A stretch of DNA of 32,523 bases from Bacteroidota bacterium (GTDB lineage: Bacteria > Bacteroidota > Bacteroidia > Bacteroidales > DTGW01): NCBI GenBank assembly GCA_020049015.1, contig JAIFLP010000062.1, positions 1-32,523 on the forward strand, in the 5' to 3' direction. The notes beneath the pieces were generated by a model. That model was not told the origin of the DNA. It ran no database searches and saw only the letters and a list, made by a program, of their open reading frames with translations. Below, in pieces: positions 8,856 through 20,188 of the stretch; the first letter of the stretch is position 1, and each line of letters opens with the position of its first letter. A program made the position numbers and the translations under genes.

Positions 8856-9068
8856 CGTTTTGTTGACATCAATAAAATGATTAGAAACCTCGTCACCACT
8901 GGTTTTACAGCTTTCTTGAGCCTTATTTATGGCATTTAAATAATTACACCATTTGGTATATCCTAAAAGTTCTTGCAATTCTCTAGTAAGCCAATATTCA
9001 ATGCCATCTTGTTCGTAAGAGTATTTTTCAAATTGTTTATTGAGTTTGGTAATCGTGTTCTTTTCCAT
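8856..9068 (-). pseudogene. Truncated DinD-like protein (N-terminal ~71 codons)
   Basis: 'FEKYSYEQDGIEYWLTRELQELLGYTKWCNYLNAINKAQESCKTSGDEVSNHFIDVNK' is DinD-like; the rest of the 152-aa ORF runs into the promoter/ncRNA/terminator region. Confidence 0.75.
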
Positions 9069-9071
9069 ACC

Positions 9072-11981
9072 TTATATCAATTTCCATTTAATTGTAAATA
9101 AATCTGTTGCCTTAATGCTTTGTTTTAAACGTCGTTCAACTTCGGTTAGGAGTTCCTCTTTGCGTTCGTCGATAGTGTCTTGTGCTTCGAATAGATTTTG
9201 ACGTTTTTCGCTACGTTTCTTTTCGAGGTCTTTGATGGCACGTTGTGCTTTTATCTTGGCTTCGAGGTTAAGCATTTTCTTAGCTTCCGATTTGCGAAGC
9301 TTAATTTCGGCATCGAGGTCTTTAATTTCTTTATCGAGGCTTATTTTCATGTCATCAGCCCATTGGTCGAGCTTATCCATTTCGGTATCGAAAAAATCTT
9401 TATTGCGATTTGAATTTTCGTCAATAACAGCCTGTTTTTCGGAGAAAAGAATTTCTTCGAGTTTTTTCTTTGTATCAGAAGTGACATTGCAAGTTCCGTT
9501 TTCAGTAGCAATAAGCGAAAACATACGATGCGCCAGTTCATTTTCAACTATAGTACCATCGTCGGTAAAACAGGCAGCAATGAGGTAATCTTCATATTCG
9601 AATGAATTAATTTCGAGGTGGCTCAATTGCAACCAACCAGATTGCCCTGTATATGGCTTTAAAGCCGAAATTAAAACAGGGGAATTTGTTAAATCAAAAG
9701 CAAGTTCATTGCAAGGCGTTTTAATAGCCTTGCAGGCTTCTAATATGCGTTTTGCAAGTTTATGACCAACTCGGTATATATTGGTGTCGTCGGGAACATG
9801 AACGTCAGATTTTCGTTGCCCTTCCTGTGGCTTAAGAATCATATAAGGGCCTTTGTGGATGTTTTCGCCAGAGAATGGATTCCTCTCTAATACAAAAGAA
9901 AAGTTATTATCATTAAACTGTGCCGAATTATTTAGGTAGAACTTTGTAGTAGCCCATAATCGTTCTTCGAAACGATTAAGATATTCTTTACTGGCACGAA
10001 GGTTGGTGCGGAGTTTGTCTTTTACTTCTTCATCGAAATTTTCGATAAGCATTTTTCGGGTTTCATGAACTTTTTCCGAAATATTAGCTTTAAGTTCTTC
10101 TTGAAGTAAATTAAAAGCTTTTTCGATTTCATTGGTATTGCGGCAACTGTTGTATATTTCGGCAATGCGTTTTTCGAAATCAACACCATTGCCAATGCTA
10201 CCTAATACTTCATCAGAAGCCCCAAACACGCCATCGAAAAGTTTAAACTTTTCGGCAAGTAACTCATATACACGCTGGTCGGCAGCATTTTTTTTGTTGA
10301 GAAAATTGAAAACAACCACGTCGAATTTTTGACCGTAACGATGACAGCGACCAATGCGTTGTTCGATACGCTGCGGATTCCATGGTAAATCGAAGTTTAC
10401 AATTAAAGAACAGAATTGCAAATTGATACCTTCGGCAGCAGCTTCGGTTGCAATCATAATTGTTGCTTCGTTCTTAAAATATTCTACAATTGCAGCACGT
10501 TTATCTGCAGTAGCAGAACCGGAAAGTACGTCAGTATCTTTATGTTTTTTGCAATAAGCTTTGTGAATTTCGTTTGATTTCGGGTCGTTATTGACACCAT
10601 TAAAACAAACAACTTTGCCCCGATAACCTCTTGATTCGAGAAGATTATAAATAAAATCCTGCGTACGACGAGATTCTGTAAATATTAAAGCCTTTTGATT
10701 GGCTGCAAGTTTGTGCAATTCTGAAAACCCTCTTTCTAAGGCAGTAAAAAGTTTTTCGGCTTTATCGTTTTTCCTGATTTTATGTGCTAGATCACGAAAA
10801 CGTTCTAAATCAGCTTTTTCTTCTTTTATTAACTCAATTTCCTCATCGGTATATTCAATTTCTTCTTCAATACTTTCGGGTCCTTCATCTTCATTAGCCC
10901 ACTCGTCAACCACTTCTTCGAAAGTTTCAAAATCGAGAGCCAAATCTTCGGTTGTTGGCACTATGTGCTTTTCTATAATAGCATCCAGTTTTTTTACCAA
11001 TGCATCCAAAGTGCCATAAATAGCATAAGTAGATGAAGCCAATAATTTACGAAGAATTAAAGTCATTAACTGGCGCTGGCTCGATGGCAAAGCAAAAAGT
11101 TTATCCTGTTGCAAATAATCAGAAACCCATTTGTACAATGTCATTTCATCCTCACCGGGAAAATATTCTTCGACCAAAGGAACGCGCTTGGTGTATTTAA
11201 TATATTCCAGTACCTGACGGCGAAGGGTTCGTTTACAAACTGGCTGTAAACGGTTTCTTAAGTCAGTGAAATTTTCTTCTTCAACCAATCGGCTGAATTG
11301 GCTTTTAAAACTTTTTAAATCGCCAAAAACATAAGGGTCTATAAGACTTACCAAACCGTATAATTCGAGAATAGAATTTTGAAGTGGGGTAGCAGTTAAT
11401 AATACTTTTTTATAATCCTCTAAAGAATTTTTTATGGCATTGCCCATTTTGTTGGTAGGCTTATACACATTTCGAAGCCTATGAGCTTCATCAATGATAA
11501 CCAAATCCCAATTTGTGTTTTTTAAGTAGGCTGCTTTTGTACTGGCAAACTGAAAAGAGCAAATTACAATATTATCTTTTTGATTGAACGGATTTAAATT
11601 GCCTTCTTTAATGATATTGTTAAATGACTTTGATTCTAAAATAAAAGAAGGCAAGTAAAACTTATCAGCCAATTCACTATTCCATTGTTTTCGAAGGTTC
11701 GATGGGCAAATAATTATAAGTTTTCTTTTGCGTTCTGCCCATTGCTGAGAAAGAATAATACCAGCTTCGATGGTTTTACCCAATCCTACTTCATCTGCTA
11801 AAACTGCACCTTTGGAAAGTGGCGATTTAAAAGCAAATAAAGCAGCTTCGACCTGATGAGGGTTTAAATCTACCTGCGCATCCTGCAAGGATGCGGTAAG
11901 CTTACCAACGTCATTTGCAGGTAATTGCCTTGTTAGTTCATAGGCATAAAATTTTGCATGGTAGGATGTTATTTCTCTCAC
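9072..11981 (-). CDS. SNF2-family DEAD/DEAH helicase with C-terminal coiled-coil region
   Basis: 'LADEVGLGKTIEAGIILSQ', 'DEAH', 'LLTATPLQNSILELYGL', 'ATEAAAEGINLQFCSLIVNFDLPWNPQRIEQRIGRCHRYGQ'. Confidence 0.9.
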   Translation of the reverse strand: MREITSYHAKFYAYELTRQLPANDVGKLTASLQDAQVDLNPHQVEAALFAFKSPLSKGAVLADEVGLGKTIEAGIILSQQWAERKRKLIIICPSNLRKQWNSELADKFYLPSFILESKSFNNIIKEGNLNPFNQKDNIVICSFQFASTKAAYLKNTNWDLVIIDEAHRLRNVYKPTNKMGNAIKNSLEDYKKVLLTATPLQNSILELYGLVSLIDPYVFGDLKSFKSQFSRLVEEENFTDLRNRLQPVCKRTLRRQVLEYIKYTKRVPLVEEYFPGEDEMTLYKWVSDYLQQDKLFALPSSQRQLMTLILRKLLASSTYAIYGTLDALVKKLDAIIEKHIVPTTEDLALDFETFEEVVDEWANEDEGPESIEEEIEYTDEEIELIKEEKADLERFRDLAHKIRKNDKAEKLFTALERGFSELHKLAANQKALIFTESRRTQDFIYNLLESRGYRGKVVCFNGVNNDPKSNEIHKAYCKKHKDTDVLSGSATADKRAAIVEYFKNEATIMIATEAAAEGINLQFCSLIVNFDLPWNPQRIEQRIGRCHRYGQKFDVVVFNFLNKKNAADQRVYELLAEKFKLFDGVFGASDEVLGSIGNGVDFEKRIAEIYNSCRNTNEIEKAFNLLQEELKANISEKVHETRKMLIENFDEEVKDKLRTNLRASKEYLNRFEERLWATTKFYLNNSAQFNDNNFSFVLERNPFSGENIHKGPYMILKPQEGQRKSDVHVPDDTNIYRVGHKLAKRILEACKAIKTPCNELAFDLTNSPVLISALKPYTGQSGWLQLSHLEINSFEYEDYLIAACFTDDGTIVENELAHRMFSLIATENGTCNVTSDTKKKLEEILFSEKQAVIDENSNRNKDFFDTEMDKLDQWADDMKISLDKEIKDLDAEIKLRKSEAKKMLNLEAKIKAQRAIKDLEKKRSEKRQNLFEAQDTIDERKEELLTEVERRLKQSIKATDLFTIKWKLI

Positions 11982-12037
11982 TTTGAATACTCTTTATATA
12001 TTAATGAAATTGCTTTATAGGCACAAATTTCATTTTT

Positions 12038-12277
12038 TTAAATGGTTCTTATTTTATCGGCAAGCCAAAGGGCTTGCAGTTCATCTTCATTTACATTGAA
12101 AAAAGTGCTAAGCTTTTGTAAATGATTTCTTTTAATGGGTTTTTCGTTGTTCTCAACTTTACTTATGAAAGCACCATCGACTTCAATAATTGCTCCAACT
12201 TCACGTTGCATAAGATTACGGTTATCTCTTAATTCCAGCAGCCGTTCACCTAATGTTTTACTATTTGTTTGTTGCAT
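12038..12277 (-). CDS. XRE-family HTH regulator (controller-like)
   Basis: 79-aa HTH 'LGERLLELRDNRNLMQREVGAIIEVDGAFISKVENNEKPIKRNHLQKLSTFF' at the head of the operon. Confidence 0.85.
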   Translation of the reverse strand: MQQTNSKTLGERLLELRDNRNLMQREVGAIIEVDGAFISKVENNEKPIKRNHLQKLSTFFNVNEDELQALWLADKIRTI

Positions 12278-12282
12278 CGTTA

Positions 12283-12310
12283 AAAGTATAGTTTTAGCCT
12301 TGTCCTAAAA
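12283..12310 (-). promoter_or_regulatory. Probable promoter -7 box (TATACTTT) and operator TTTTAG-GACAAGG-CTAAAA for the XRE gene
   Basis: Inverted repeat arms 12292-12297 and 12305-12310; minus-strand TATACTTT at 12290-12283, 5 nt before ATG at 12277. Confidence 0.55.
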
Positions 12311-12609
12311 AGGTTAAATGTAGTAATATAATTAAAAATATTACTATAAAGATTTCAACTTTCTATATACACCTGTTTTTACCTTCTCAAAATGAATACC
12401 TCACGAATTGATGAGAAATACAACAATAGCCCTTTCGCTTAATTTACATTTCATTCCTATTGTTATTGCATCTTTACGTTTAAATTCGTTGGATAGTAAT
12501 AACTAGAGCACAAGATATAAACCACAAAAATATCAAAGAACTGCTGCCCAATAACTGGACTCAAACAGTGTAAAAATAGCACCTTATATTTTGCCATGCA
12601 AGATGTAGT

Positions 12610-13011
12610 TTACCGAAGGCTTACATACCAATGCTGTTTTTCATATTCCAACATTTCAAAGTCTTTTAATGCTAAACGCAACGGTTTAATTATTTCATCA
12701 GCATTGCCTTTTATTGTAAGCATTAATTCTGTTTCAGCTACTTCGTCAAGGTCGTCTGTATAAGAAACAGTCAAGCTATAATTATCACCATTTTTTGTTA
12801 TATCAAAAAAATATGCAGGTGCTTCAAGCCAAAATGTATTTCGTTTTGTTTCGTTGTCTTGTAGTTTAGTAGTTACATAAATTAGTTCGTCAACAGGGTC
12901 GTTAAAAACATTTGAAGCGTCAAAGTCTATTTGAAAGTCTTTATATCGAAAATCAACAGGCAGCCAACCACAATCTGGCGTTCCAAGTGTTATTGATATT
13001 CTGTTTTCCAT
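12610..13011 (-). CDS. Hypothetical protein (133 aa)
   Basis: Open frame with plausible composition; family not recognised. Confidence 0.65.
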   Translation of the reverse strand: MENRISITLGTPDCGWLPVDFRYKDFQIDFDASNVFNDPVDELIYVTTKLQDNETKRNTFWLEAPAYFFDITKNGDNYSLTVSYTDDLDEVAETELMLTIKGNADEIIKPLRLALKDFEMLEYEKQHWYVSLR

Positions 13012-13148
13012 TTTTCTATGTTTAGTTATTTATTCTTTTTGTGTGTCGTCCAACAATGAACTGTTAGTCGTAGTATATGACGTTTTTCTTGTATTTATCA
13101 AGCACGATTTATCTATTTGCATATTGTAATTATTAAAATTTGTTTTTG

Positions 13149-13577
13149 TCATTTTTTAACTATTTGTTTCCAATCTTTACTCCATAGAATTAAATTTGGC
13201 AATTGTTTGGTAATATCATCCTCATTTTCCTTTACAAATATTGCTAATTCAGGGTCTAACCACAATATAAAAGGACAATAAGACATTCCAACTTTTTTAT
13301 TCATGAGTAAAGAATTATTATCATCTTCTTCAAATTGATACGAAGTGCTAAAAGAAATTATATCTTTTGAAATGATATACTTATATAATCCGTTTTGTTC
13401 AGCATGTGATTTATCAAGTGGCTTAATAATTTTGGCGTCAAATTCCACCCTATTTTCATTGATATCAAAACGGGTTAGCTGAATTAACAATGTAACTCTT
13501 TCATGATAAATTGCAAGATTTTCTATTAAATTGTCTTTTAAGTTTTTAAACTCATTTATATACTCTTCGTTTGTCAT
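13149..13577 (-). CDS. Hypothetical protein (142 aa)
   Basis: Open frame with plausible composition; family not recognised. Confidence 0.65.
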   Translation of the reverse strand: MTNEEYINEFKNLKDNLIENLAIYHERVTLLIQLTRFDINENRVEFDAKIIKPLDKSHAEQNGLYKYIISKDIISFSTSYQFEEDDNNSLLMNKKVGMSYCPFILWLDPELAIFVKENEDDITKQLPNLILWSKDWKQIVKK

Positions 13578-13652
13578 AATTGAAAATGGATTTTTAGGTT
13601 AAACAATATAATGAAGCTACATTTTTAAAAATTGATTGGTGCTTATATTCAA

Positions 13653-13708
13653 TTTAAACCCGGTTCTTACCATAAATTTAAACCCGCTTATTCATCACAC
13701 TTAAACCC
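13653..13708. repeat. Three TTTAAACCC(G)-type direct repeats at ~24-bp periodicity
   Basis: TTTAAACCCG at 13653 and 13677, cTTAAACCC at 13700. Confidence 0.6.
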
Positions 13709-13852
13709 AAATTTTAATTGATACTTTAGCAAATATAGCAAATATTTTGTTTGAACTGGCAGAGAAAATGAGTTTGGAAGCGTTCTTGAGCCATTTTTGT
13801 TTATTATGTTTTATATTATACATTTATACCTAATTCCCAGTTTTCACATTTA

Positions 13853-13892
13853 TAAAAAAAAACCGCACAAATTAATATTTGTACGGTTTTTT
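13853..13892. terminator. Bidirectional intrinsic terminator at the yidC 3' side
   Basis: AAAACCG-c-ACAAA-ttaata-TTTGT-a-CGGTTTT flanked by A and T runs. Confidence 0.75.
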
Positions 13893-13943
13893 CATTCATT
13901 TGCAATTGCTATTTGAATAAAATAGAATGATGTGAAAACGAAT

Positions 13944-15818
13944 TTATTTCGTCAATTTCATCCCCCGGTCTTTTGCCATTTTTTCCAAGCGCTCCTGAAA
14001 TTTCGACTTCTTTACTGGTTTTGCTTTATGCTCATTTATCTTTCTCAGTATCTTCTGCTCATCTATCGACCGCCTGAAAATTTCGTTTTGTGCAATGGTT
14101 ATAACGTTTGCCAAAAAGTAATAATATGTCAATCCAGATGAAAAACTGTTCAACACAAACATAAACATTACTGGCATCATGTACATCATGGTTTTCATAC
14201 CGGGCATTTGCTGACTCGTATTGGTAGCGTTGCTCATGTACATCGTTATTATGGTGGTAATGGTCATCAGAATGGTGAATAAACTGATGTGGTTGCCATA
14301 AAAGGAACTGAGAAGCGGAATTTGAGTTGTCCAACTGTAAATAGAATCATATGTTGATAAATCATGCGCCCAAAGAAAACCTTCTTGTCTTAATTCTATT
14401 GAGGTAGGAAAAAATCGGAACATGGCTATTAGAATGGGCATTTGTAACAAAATAGGTAAACAGCCACCCAAAGGATTTACTCCTACTTTTTTGTACAATG
14501 ACATCATAGCTTGCTGGCGTTCCATTGGTTTTTCTTTTGGAATACGCTCATTTATTTCATCAACCTGAGGTTTCAACACTTTCATTCGTGCCATTGATAA
14601 ATATGATTTATAAGTCAATGGAAACAACATCATTTTGATGAATATGGTCAGCAACAATATGATCAATCCGTAATTGGTAATATAATCATTTAGGAAATTG
14701 AAGATGGGAATAATAAGCCATTTGTTGATCCATTTGATAATCCAACTTCCTATTTGAACATTATCTTCTAAATCCTGTCCGTATTTTTTTAAGGTGTTGT
14801 AATGGTTTGGTCCAAAATATATAGACAATGGAATAGAGCCATTATTTTCTTTTGGAAGGGCAAGACTAAAGTCGGCTGCATATTTTCCTACATGCCGCAG
14901 ATCTTCAATTTTTGATGCTTTGATGGAAGTGCTTTCAAATCCATTTTTAGCAATGAGGATGGAGGCAAAAAATTGTTGCTTAAAAGCTACCCAGCTAACT
15001 TGGGTATTGATTTCCTCAGATTTTGGCTTGTCTATATCCGTAGGAGTGATGCTTTCAGTATCTTCGTTTTTAAACTTATATGTAATTCCACTATAAGTTT
15101 GTTCGTTTTTGTAGTTGTCTTCCTGCGATTTCGCATACATCATCCATTCCATATCAACATTGCTCCAGCTTGATGATACTAATTCTCTGATGTTATTAAA
15201 TTTAATTTCAAAATCGATAAGATAATCACTATGCTTGATGCTGTAAACATATTCAATAAAACTTGAATCTCCCGCATATAGCCTTAAATGTAGCGATTTA
15301 ACAGAATCATTCTCAGTAATGCTAATGAGTTTCTCTTTTTCTTCAGCTTTGAAAAATAGTTCGCTGGTATTAATATTTCTACCTTGCGGGTTATCAAATT
15401 TCAATCCAAATGCGGTGGAGTCTCCATCAAATAAAACTACATGTTTTTTATCTGTGGTATTATAGTTTTTTAATTCAACCGAATAAGGTCTGCCACCTTT
15501 GTTTGAAACAGTAAGCTTTATTACTTCATTTTCTAATATGTAGAATTGAAGGCTGTCGTTTACTGATTTTCCAAATGATCCGTATTGTAAGGCTAATATG
15601 GAGTCATTTTTTATTTCAGGTATTTGTGTAGATATACTATCCGTTTTTTGAATTACGGCTGCTTGTTCTTCTCTCGATTTTTTAATCTCTACTTGAACCA
15701 ATGAATCTTGAATTCGCCTTTGTTCTTTAATTTCCTCTTCTGATGGTCGGCTAAAAATGCTAAATGCAATAATTATTCCTGCTATCAATACCAATCCTAT
15801 AATTCCGTTTTTATCCAT
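13944..15818 (-). CDS. yidC: Membrane protein insertase YidC
   Basis: 'YGLIILLLTIFIKMMLFPLTYKSYLSMARMKVLKPQVDEI', 'MMSLYKKVGVNPLGGCLPILLQMPILIAMFRFFP', long periplasmic N-domain. Confidence 0.95.
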   Translation of the reverse strand: MDKNGIIGLVLIAGIIIAFSIFSRPSEEEIKEQRRIQDSLVQVEIKKSREEQAAVIQKTDSISTQIPEIKNDSILALQYGSFGKSVNDSLQFYILENEVIKLTVSNKGGRPYSVELKNYNTTDKKHVVLFDGDSTAFGLKFDNPQGRNINTSELFFKAEEKEKLISITENDSVKSLHLRLYAGDSSFIEYVYSIKHSDYLIDFEIKFNNIRELVSSSWSNVDMEWMMYAKSQEDNYKNEQTYSGITYKFKNEDTESITPTDIDKPKSEEINTQVSWVAFKQQFFASILIAKNGFESTSIKASKIEDLRHVGKYAADFSLALPKENNGSIPLSIYFGPNHYNTLKKYGQDLEDNVQIGSWIIKWINKWLIIPIFNFLNDYITNYGLIILLLTIFIKMMLFPLTYKSYLSMARMKVLKPQVDEINERIPKEKPMERQQAMMSLYKKVGVNPLGGCLPILLQMPILIAMFRFFPTSIELRQEGFLWAHDLSTYDSIYSWTTQIPLLSSFYGNHISLFTILMTITTIITMYMSNATNTSQQMPGMKTMMYMMPVMFMFVLNSFSSGLTYYYFLANVITIAQNEIFRRSIDEQKILRKINEHKAKPVKKSKFQERLEKMAKDRGMKLTK

Positions 15819-15832
15819 TTTATATTTTAATA

Positions 15833-17449
<1,617 letters not shown>

Positions 17450-19369
17450 TTATTCGATCTTTGATTTTTCAATCATCGATATTTTTTCTTCCAAACTCTT
17501 CATTTCAGCTTTTGCTTCTTCAATCCTTTTCTGAACCTCGTTAATCATAGCTTCAGCATTTTTTGATTTCGCAAAAAATCCAATATTATTCTCCCACAAT
17601 AGAATATCGCTCTCTAATTTTTTTACTCTGTGAATGTATTTTTCACGCTCTTGTTTTAATCTGTTGTCCCCTTTAATTGAGGTACCCATGCTATCTACCT
17701 TATTCTTGAATTTAAGTAGGTTCTTTTTGCCATCGTCCATTTTTAATTGATCGAATAATTGATCGACCAATTTACGATACTTCTTTTGTATGTCTTCTTT
17801 TTTTGCAATGGGCACAAATCCTATTTCAGACCATCGCTGTTGAAATTCTTTAACCGAATTGAAATTGGCATCAGCATCTCCACCCAATTGAAAATTTTCT
17901 ATTTCAATCAGTAATGCTTCTTTCAATTTTAAATTATTTTCATATTCATTATCTACACTGGCAAAATGAGCATTTTTAGCATTAAAAAAACTATCGCATG
18001 CCAACCTGAAACGCTTCCAAATTGAATCGGAATGCTTTTTAGGAACCGGACCAATATCTTTCCAACGTTTTTGTAATTGAATCAGCTCATCACTCGTTTT
18101 CTTCCATTCGGTAGATTCTTTTAATGCTTCTGCTTGAAAACAAATATCTAGTTTTAGCTGTAGATTAGCATTCTGATCATCTTTTATTTTGGAATAGAAA
18201 TCGCGCTTGCGATTGAAAAAATCATCACATAAATTATGAAAACGTTGGTATACTTCTGTATTCTGCTTACGTGGCGCAAAACCTATAGTTTTCCATAATT
18301 CTTGAAGTTCAACAATTCCCGCAGTTTTTTCATCCCATTCTTTTACCGTTGAAATTTCTTGTTGCAATACCTCCTCTATTTTATCGCAAATATTGGTTTT
18401 AAGGTCTAGGTTTTTCTTTTGCGATTCTTTTAGATTTTCAAAATACTCTTGATGTGCCTTATTGATCTTGGCAGTAGCCGCTTTAAATCTATCCCATATT
18501 TCTACACGGTTTTCATTGGGTACCGTACCAATTTCACGCCACTGAACATGCAAATCTTGCAAAGTTTTAAACGACTTTACAACTGAGGATTCCATGATTT
18601 GTTTCTCCGCAGCAAGACATAATTCAGTTTTTAATTGCAAATTCTTTTTTAAATCTAAATCTCTGAGTTCTTTATTTAGTTTTAAGAAATCGTAAAATTT
18701 ATCAACATTGTGATGATAATTCTCATATAAATCTGAAACATTCGCTTGCGGTACCGTTCCTATTGTTTTCCATTTATCAACTAAGGCCTTAAACCGTTTG
18801 TGTATATCTGTAATTAATCCTTCTTTCGAGGGCAATTCTTTGATTTCTTCAAGAATTGCAGTCTTTTCTTTAAGATTTTGGAGTTTTATTGCTTCTAACT
18901 TCTGCGTGTGTTCATGCTTTTGCTCTTTATATTTTTTAATGAGCAGTTTTAATTCTTGTTCTTCAGTAGATTCCTGAACCTGAAAGTCCTCAATGATCCC
19001 TCCGCTTTCAACGAAAAGTTTTTTACTGGCCTCTATTTCTGATTTGTGTCTTTTGTAAAAAGCAATTTTCATTAAGTCAACCTCATCTCTCAATTGCTCC
19101 ACGCTTTTGCTTTCTAAAATTTCTTTGAGCTTTTTTACAATTTCTTTGCTGTCTAATCCTGCCAGCGCTTTTGTAAATACTTGCTCACGTGCTTCAATTT
19201 CAAGGTTTAACGGAACAATATCTTCTGTTTCATCAGATGAATTATCCTGATCTATTGGACTCTCTTCGGCCTGCGATTCTAATTCTCCTAAGATTTTAAT
19301 TTCTTCGGATTTTCCTTGTGCGTCAGGTGTTTCGTTTGAATGTATTTCCATAAAACTGCTTTTGTTCAA
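17450..19369 (-). CDS. DUF349 domain-containing protein, five repeats
   Basis: Five W-x-x-IG-x-(V/A)P repeat cores: WKTIGTVP, WREIGTVP, WKTIGFAP, WKDIGPVP, WSEIGFVP. Confidence 0.9.
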   Translation of the reverse strand: MNKSSFMEIHSNETPDAQGKSEEIKILGELESQAEESPIDQDNSSDETEDIVPLNLEIEAREQVFTKALAGLDSKEIVKKLKEILESKSVEQLRDEVDLMKIAFYKRHKSEIEASKKLFVESGGIIEDFQVQESTEEQELKLLIKKYKEQKHEHTQKLEAIKLQNLKEKTAILEEIKELPSKEGLITDIHKRFKALVDKWKTIGTVPQANVSDLYENYHHNVDKFYDFLKLNKELRDLDLKKNLQLKTELCLAAEKQIMESSVVKSFKTLQDLHVQWREIGTVPNENRVEIWDRFKAATAKINKAHQEYFENLKESQKKNLDLKTNICDKIEEVLQQEISTVKEWDEKTAGIVELQELWKTIGFAPRKQNTEVYQRFHNLCDDFFNRKRDFYSKIKDDQNANLQLKLDICFQAEALKESTEWKKTSDELIQLQKRWKDIGPVPKKHSDSIWKRFRLACDSFFNAKNAHFASVDNEYENNLKLKEALLIEIENFQLGGDADANFNSVKEFQQRWSEIGFVPIAKKEDIQKKYRKLVDQLFDQLKMDDGKKNLLKFKNKVDSMGTSIKGDNRLKQEREKYIHRVKKLESDILLWENNIGFFAKSKNAEAMINEVQKRIEEAKAEMKSLEEKISMIEKSKIE

Positions 19370-19493
19370 AAGGACGAAATTAATATATTGCTAAATAATA
19401 CTCAAATAAATATCAAATATTTATACGTTAATTATGTTTTAATTTTATTAATAGGGTAAAAATCTTAATTTTGTGGGTGTTATTCCATCTAAA

Positions 19494-20168
19494 ATGCACA
19501 TAGATATTATTACGGTTCTCCCTGCTTTGCTCGAAAGTCCATTAGATCATTCCATTTTGAAACGGGCTAAAAATGCAAATATAGTTAGCATTGGTATTCA
19601 TAACCTGCGAGATTATTCAATTGATAAGCATAAAAGAGTTGATGATTATTCTTTTGGAGGCGATCCGGGAATGGTTTTGATGATTGAACCTGTGGAACGA
19701 TGTATAAATTTTTTGAAAAGCCAGCGAAATTATAACGAAATTATTTATACTTCCCCTGATGGTGAAGTGTTTAATCAAAGAACAGCCAATCAGTTGTCAA
19801 TTACTGAGAATATCATTATTCTATGTGGTCATTATAAAGGTGTTGATCAAAGGATTAGGGATCATTTTATTACAAAAGAAATCTCGATAGGCGATTATGT
19901 GCTTACCGGAGGTGAGTTGGCTGCTTGTGTAATGGTTGATGCTATTGTGCGATTAATTCCGGGAGCTATTTCCGATGAGGTTTCTGCACTTACCGATTCT
20001 TTTCAGGACAATCTTCTGGCACCTCCTGTTTTTACAAGGCCTGCCAATTATAATGGATGGACGGTTCCAGAGATTTTGTTATCGGGGAATACTTCAAAAA
20101 TACGCGATTGGCAATTGGAGCAATCTTTAGAGCGCACAAAAAGATTGCGCCCCGATTTGCTAAGGTAA
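19494..20168 (+). CDS. trmD: tRNA (guanine-N1)-methyltransferase TrmD
   Basis: '[25 protein letters not shown]', '[18 protein letters not shown]', '[15 protein letters not shown]'; ATG at 19494 preferred over GTG at 19473. Confidence 0.95.
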   Translation: MHIDIITVLPALLESPLDHSILKRAKNANIVSIGIHNLRDYSIDKHKRVDDYSFGGDPGMVLMIEPVERCINFLKSQRNYNEIIYTSPDGEVFNQRTANQLSITENIIILCGHYKGVDQRIRDHFITKEISIGDYVLTGGELAACVMVDAIVRLIPGAISDEVSALTDSFQDNLLAPPVFTRPANYNGWTVPEILLSGNTSKIRDWQLEQSLERTKRLRPDLLR

Positions 20169-20188
20169 AATAGAAAATATTTTTGAAA

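Noticed and set aside
9198-11019. Plus-strand ORFs antisense to the SNF2 helicase
   Set aside because: Ser/Phe-rich frames typical of antisense reading of a Lys/Glu-rich gene; no independent motifs.
12481-12580. Possible transposase C-terminal relic (NIKELLPNNWTQTV)
   Set aside because: Very short frame bounded by stops; similarity to an IS transposase tail is a weak impression only.
13021-13148. Possible integron attC site (GTCCAAC / CTGTTAG inverted motif between two small ORFs)
   Set aside because: Only one box fits the RYYYAAC/GTTRRRY consensus; the partner is imperfect and the spacing is too short for an attC hairpin. No integrase in the window.
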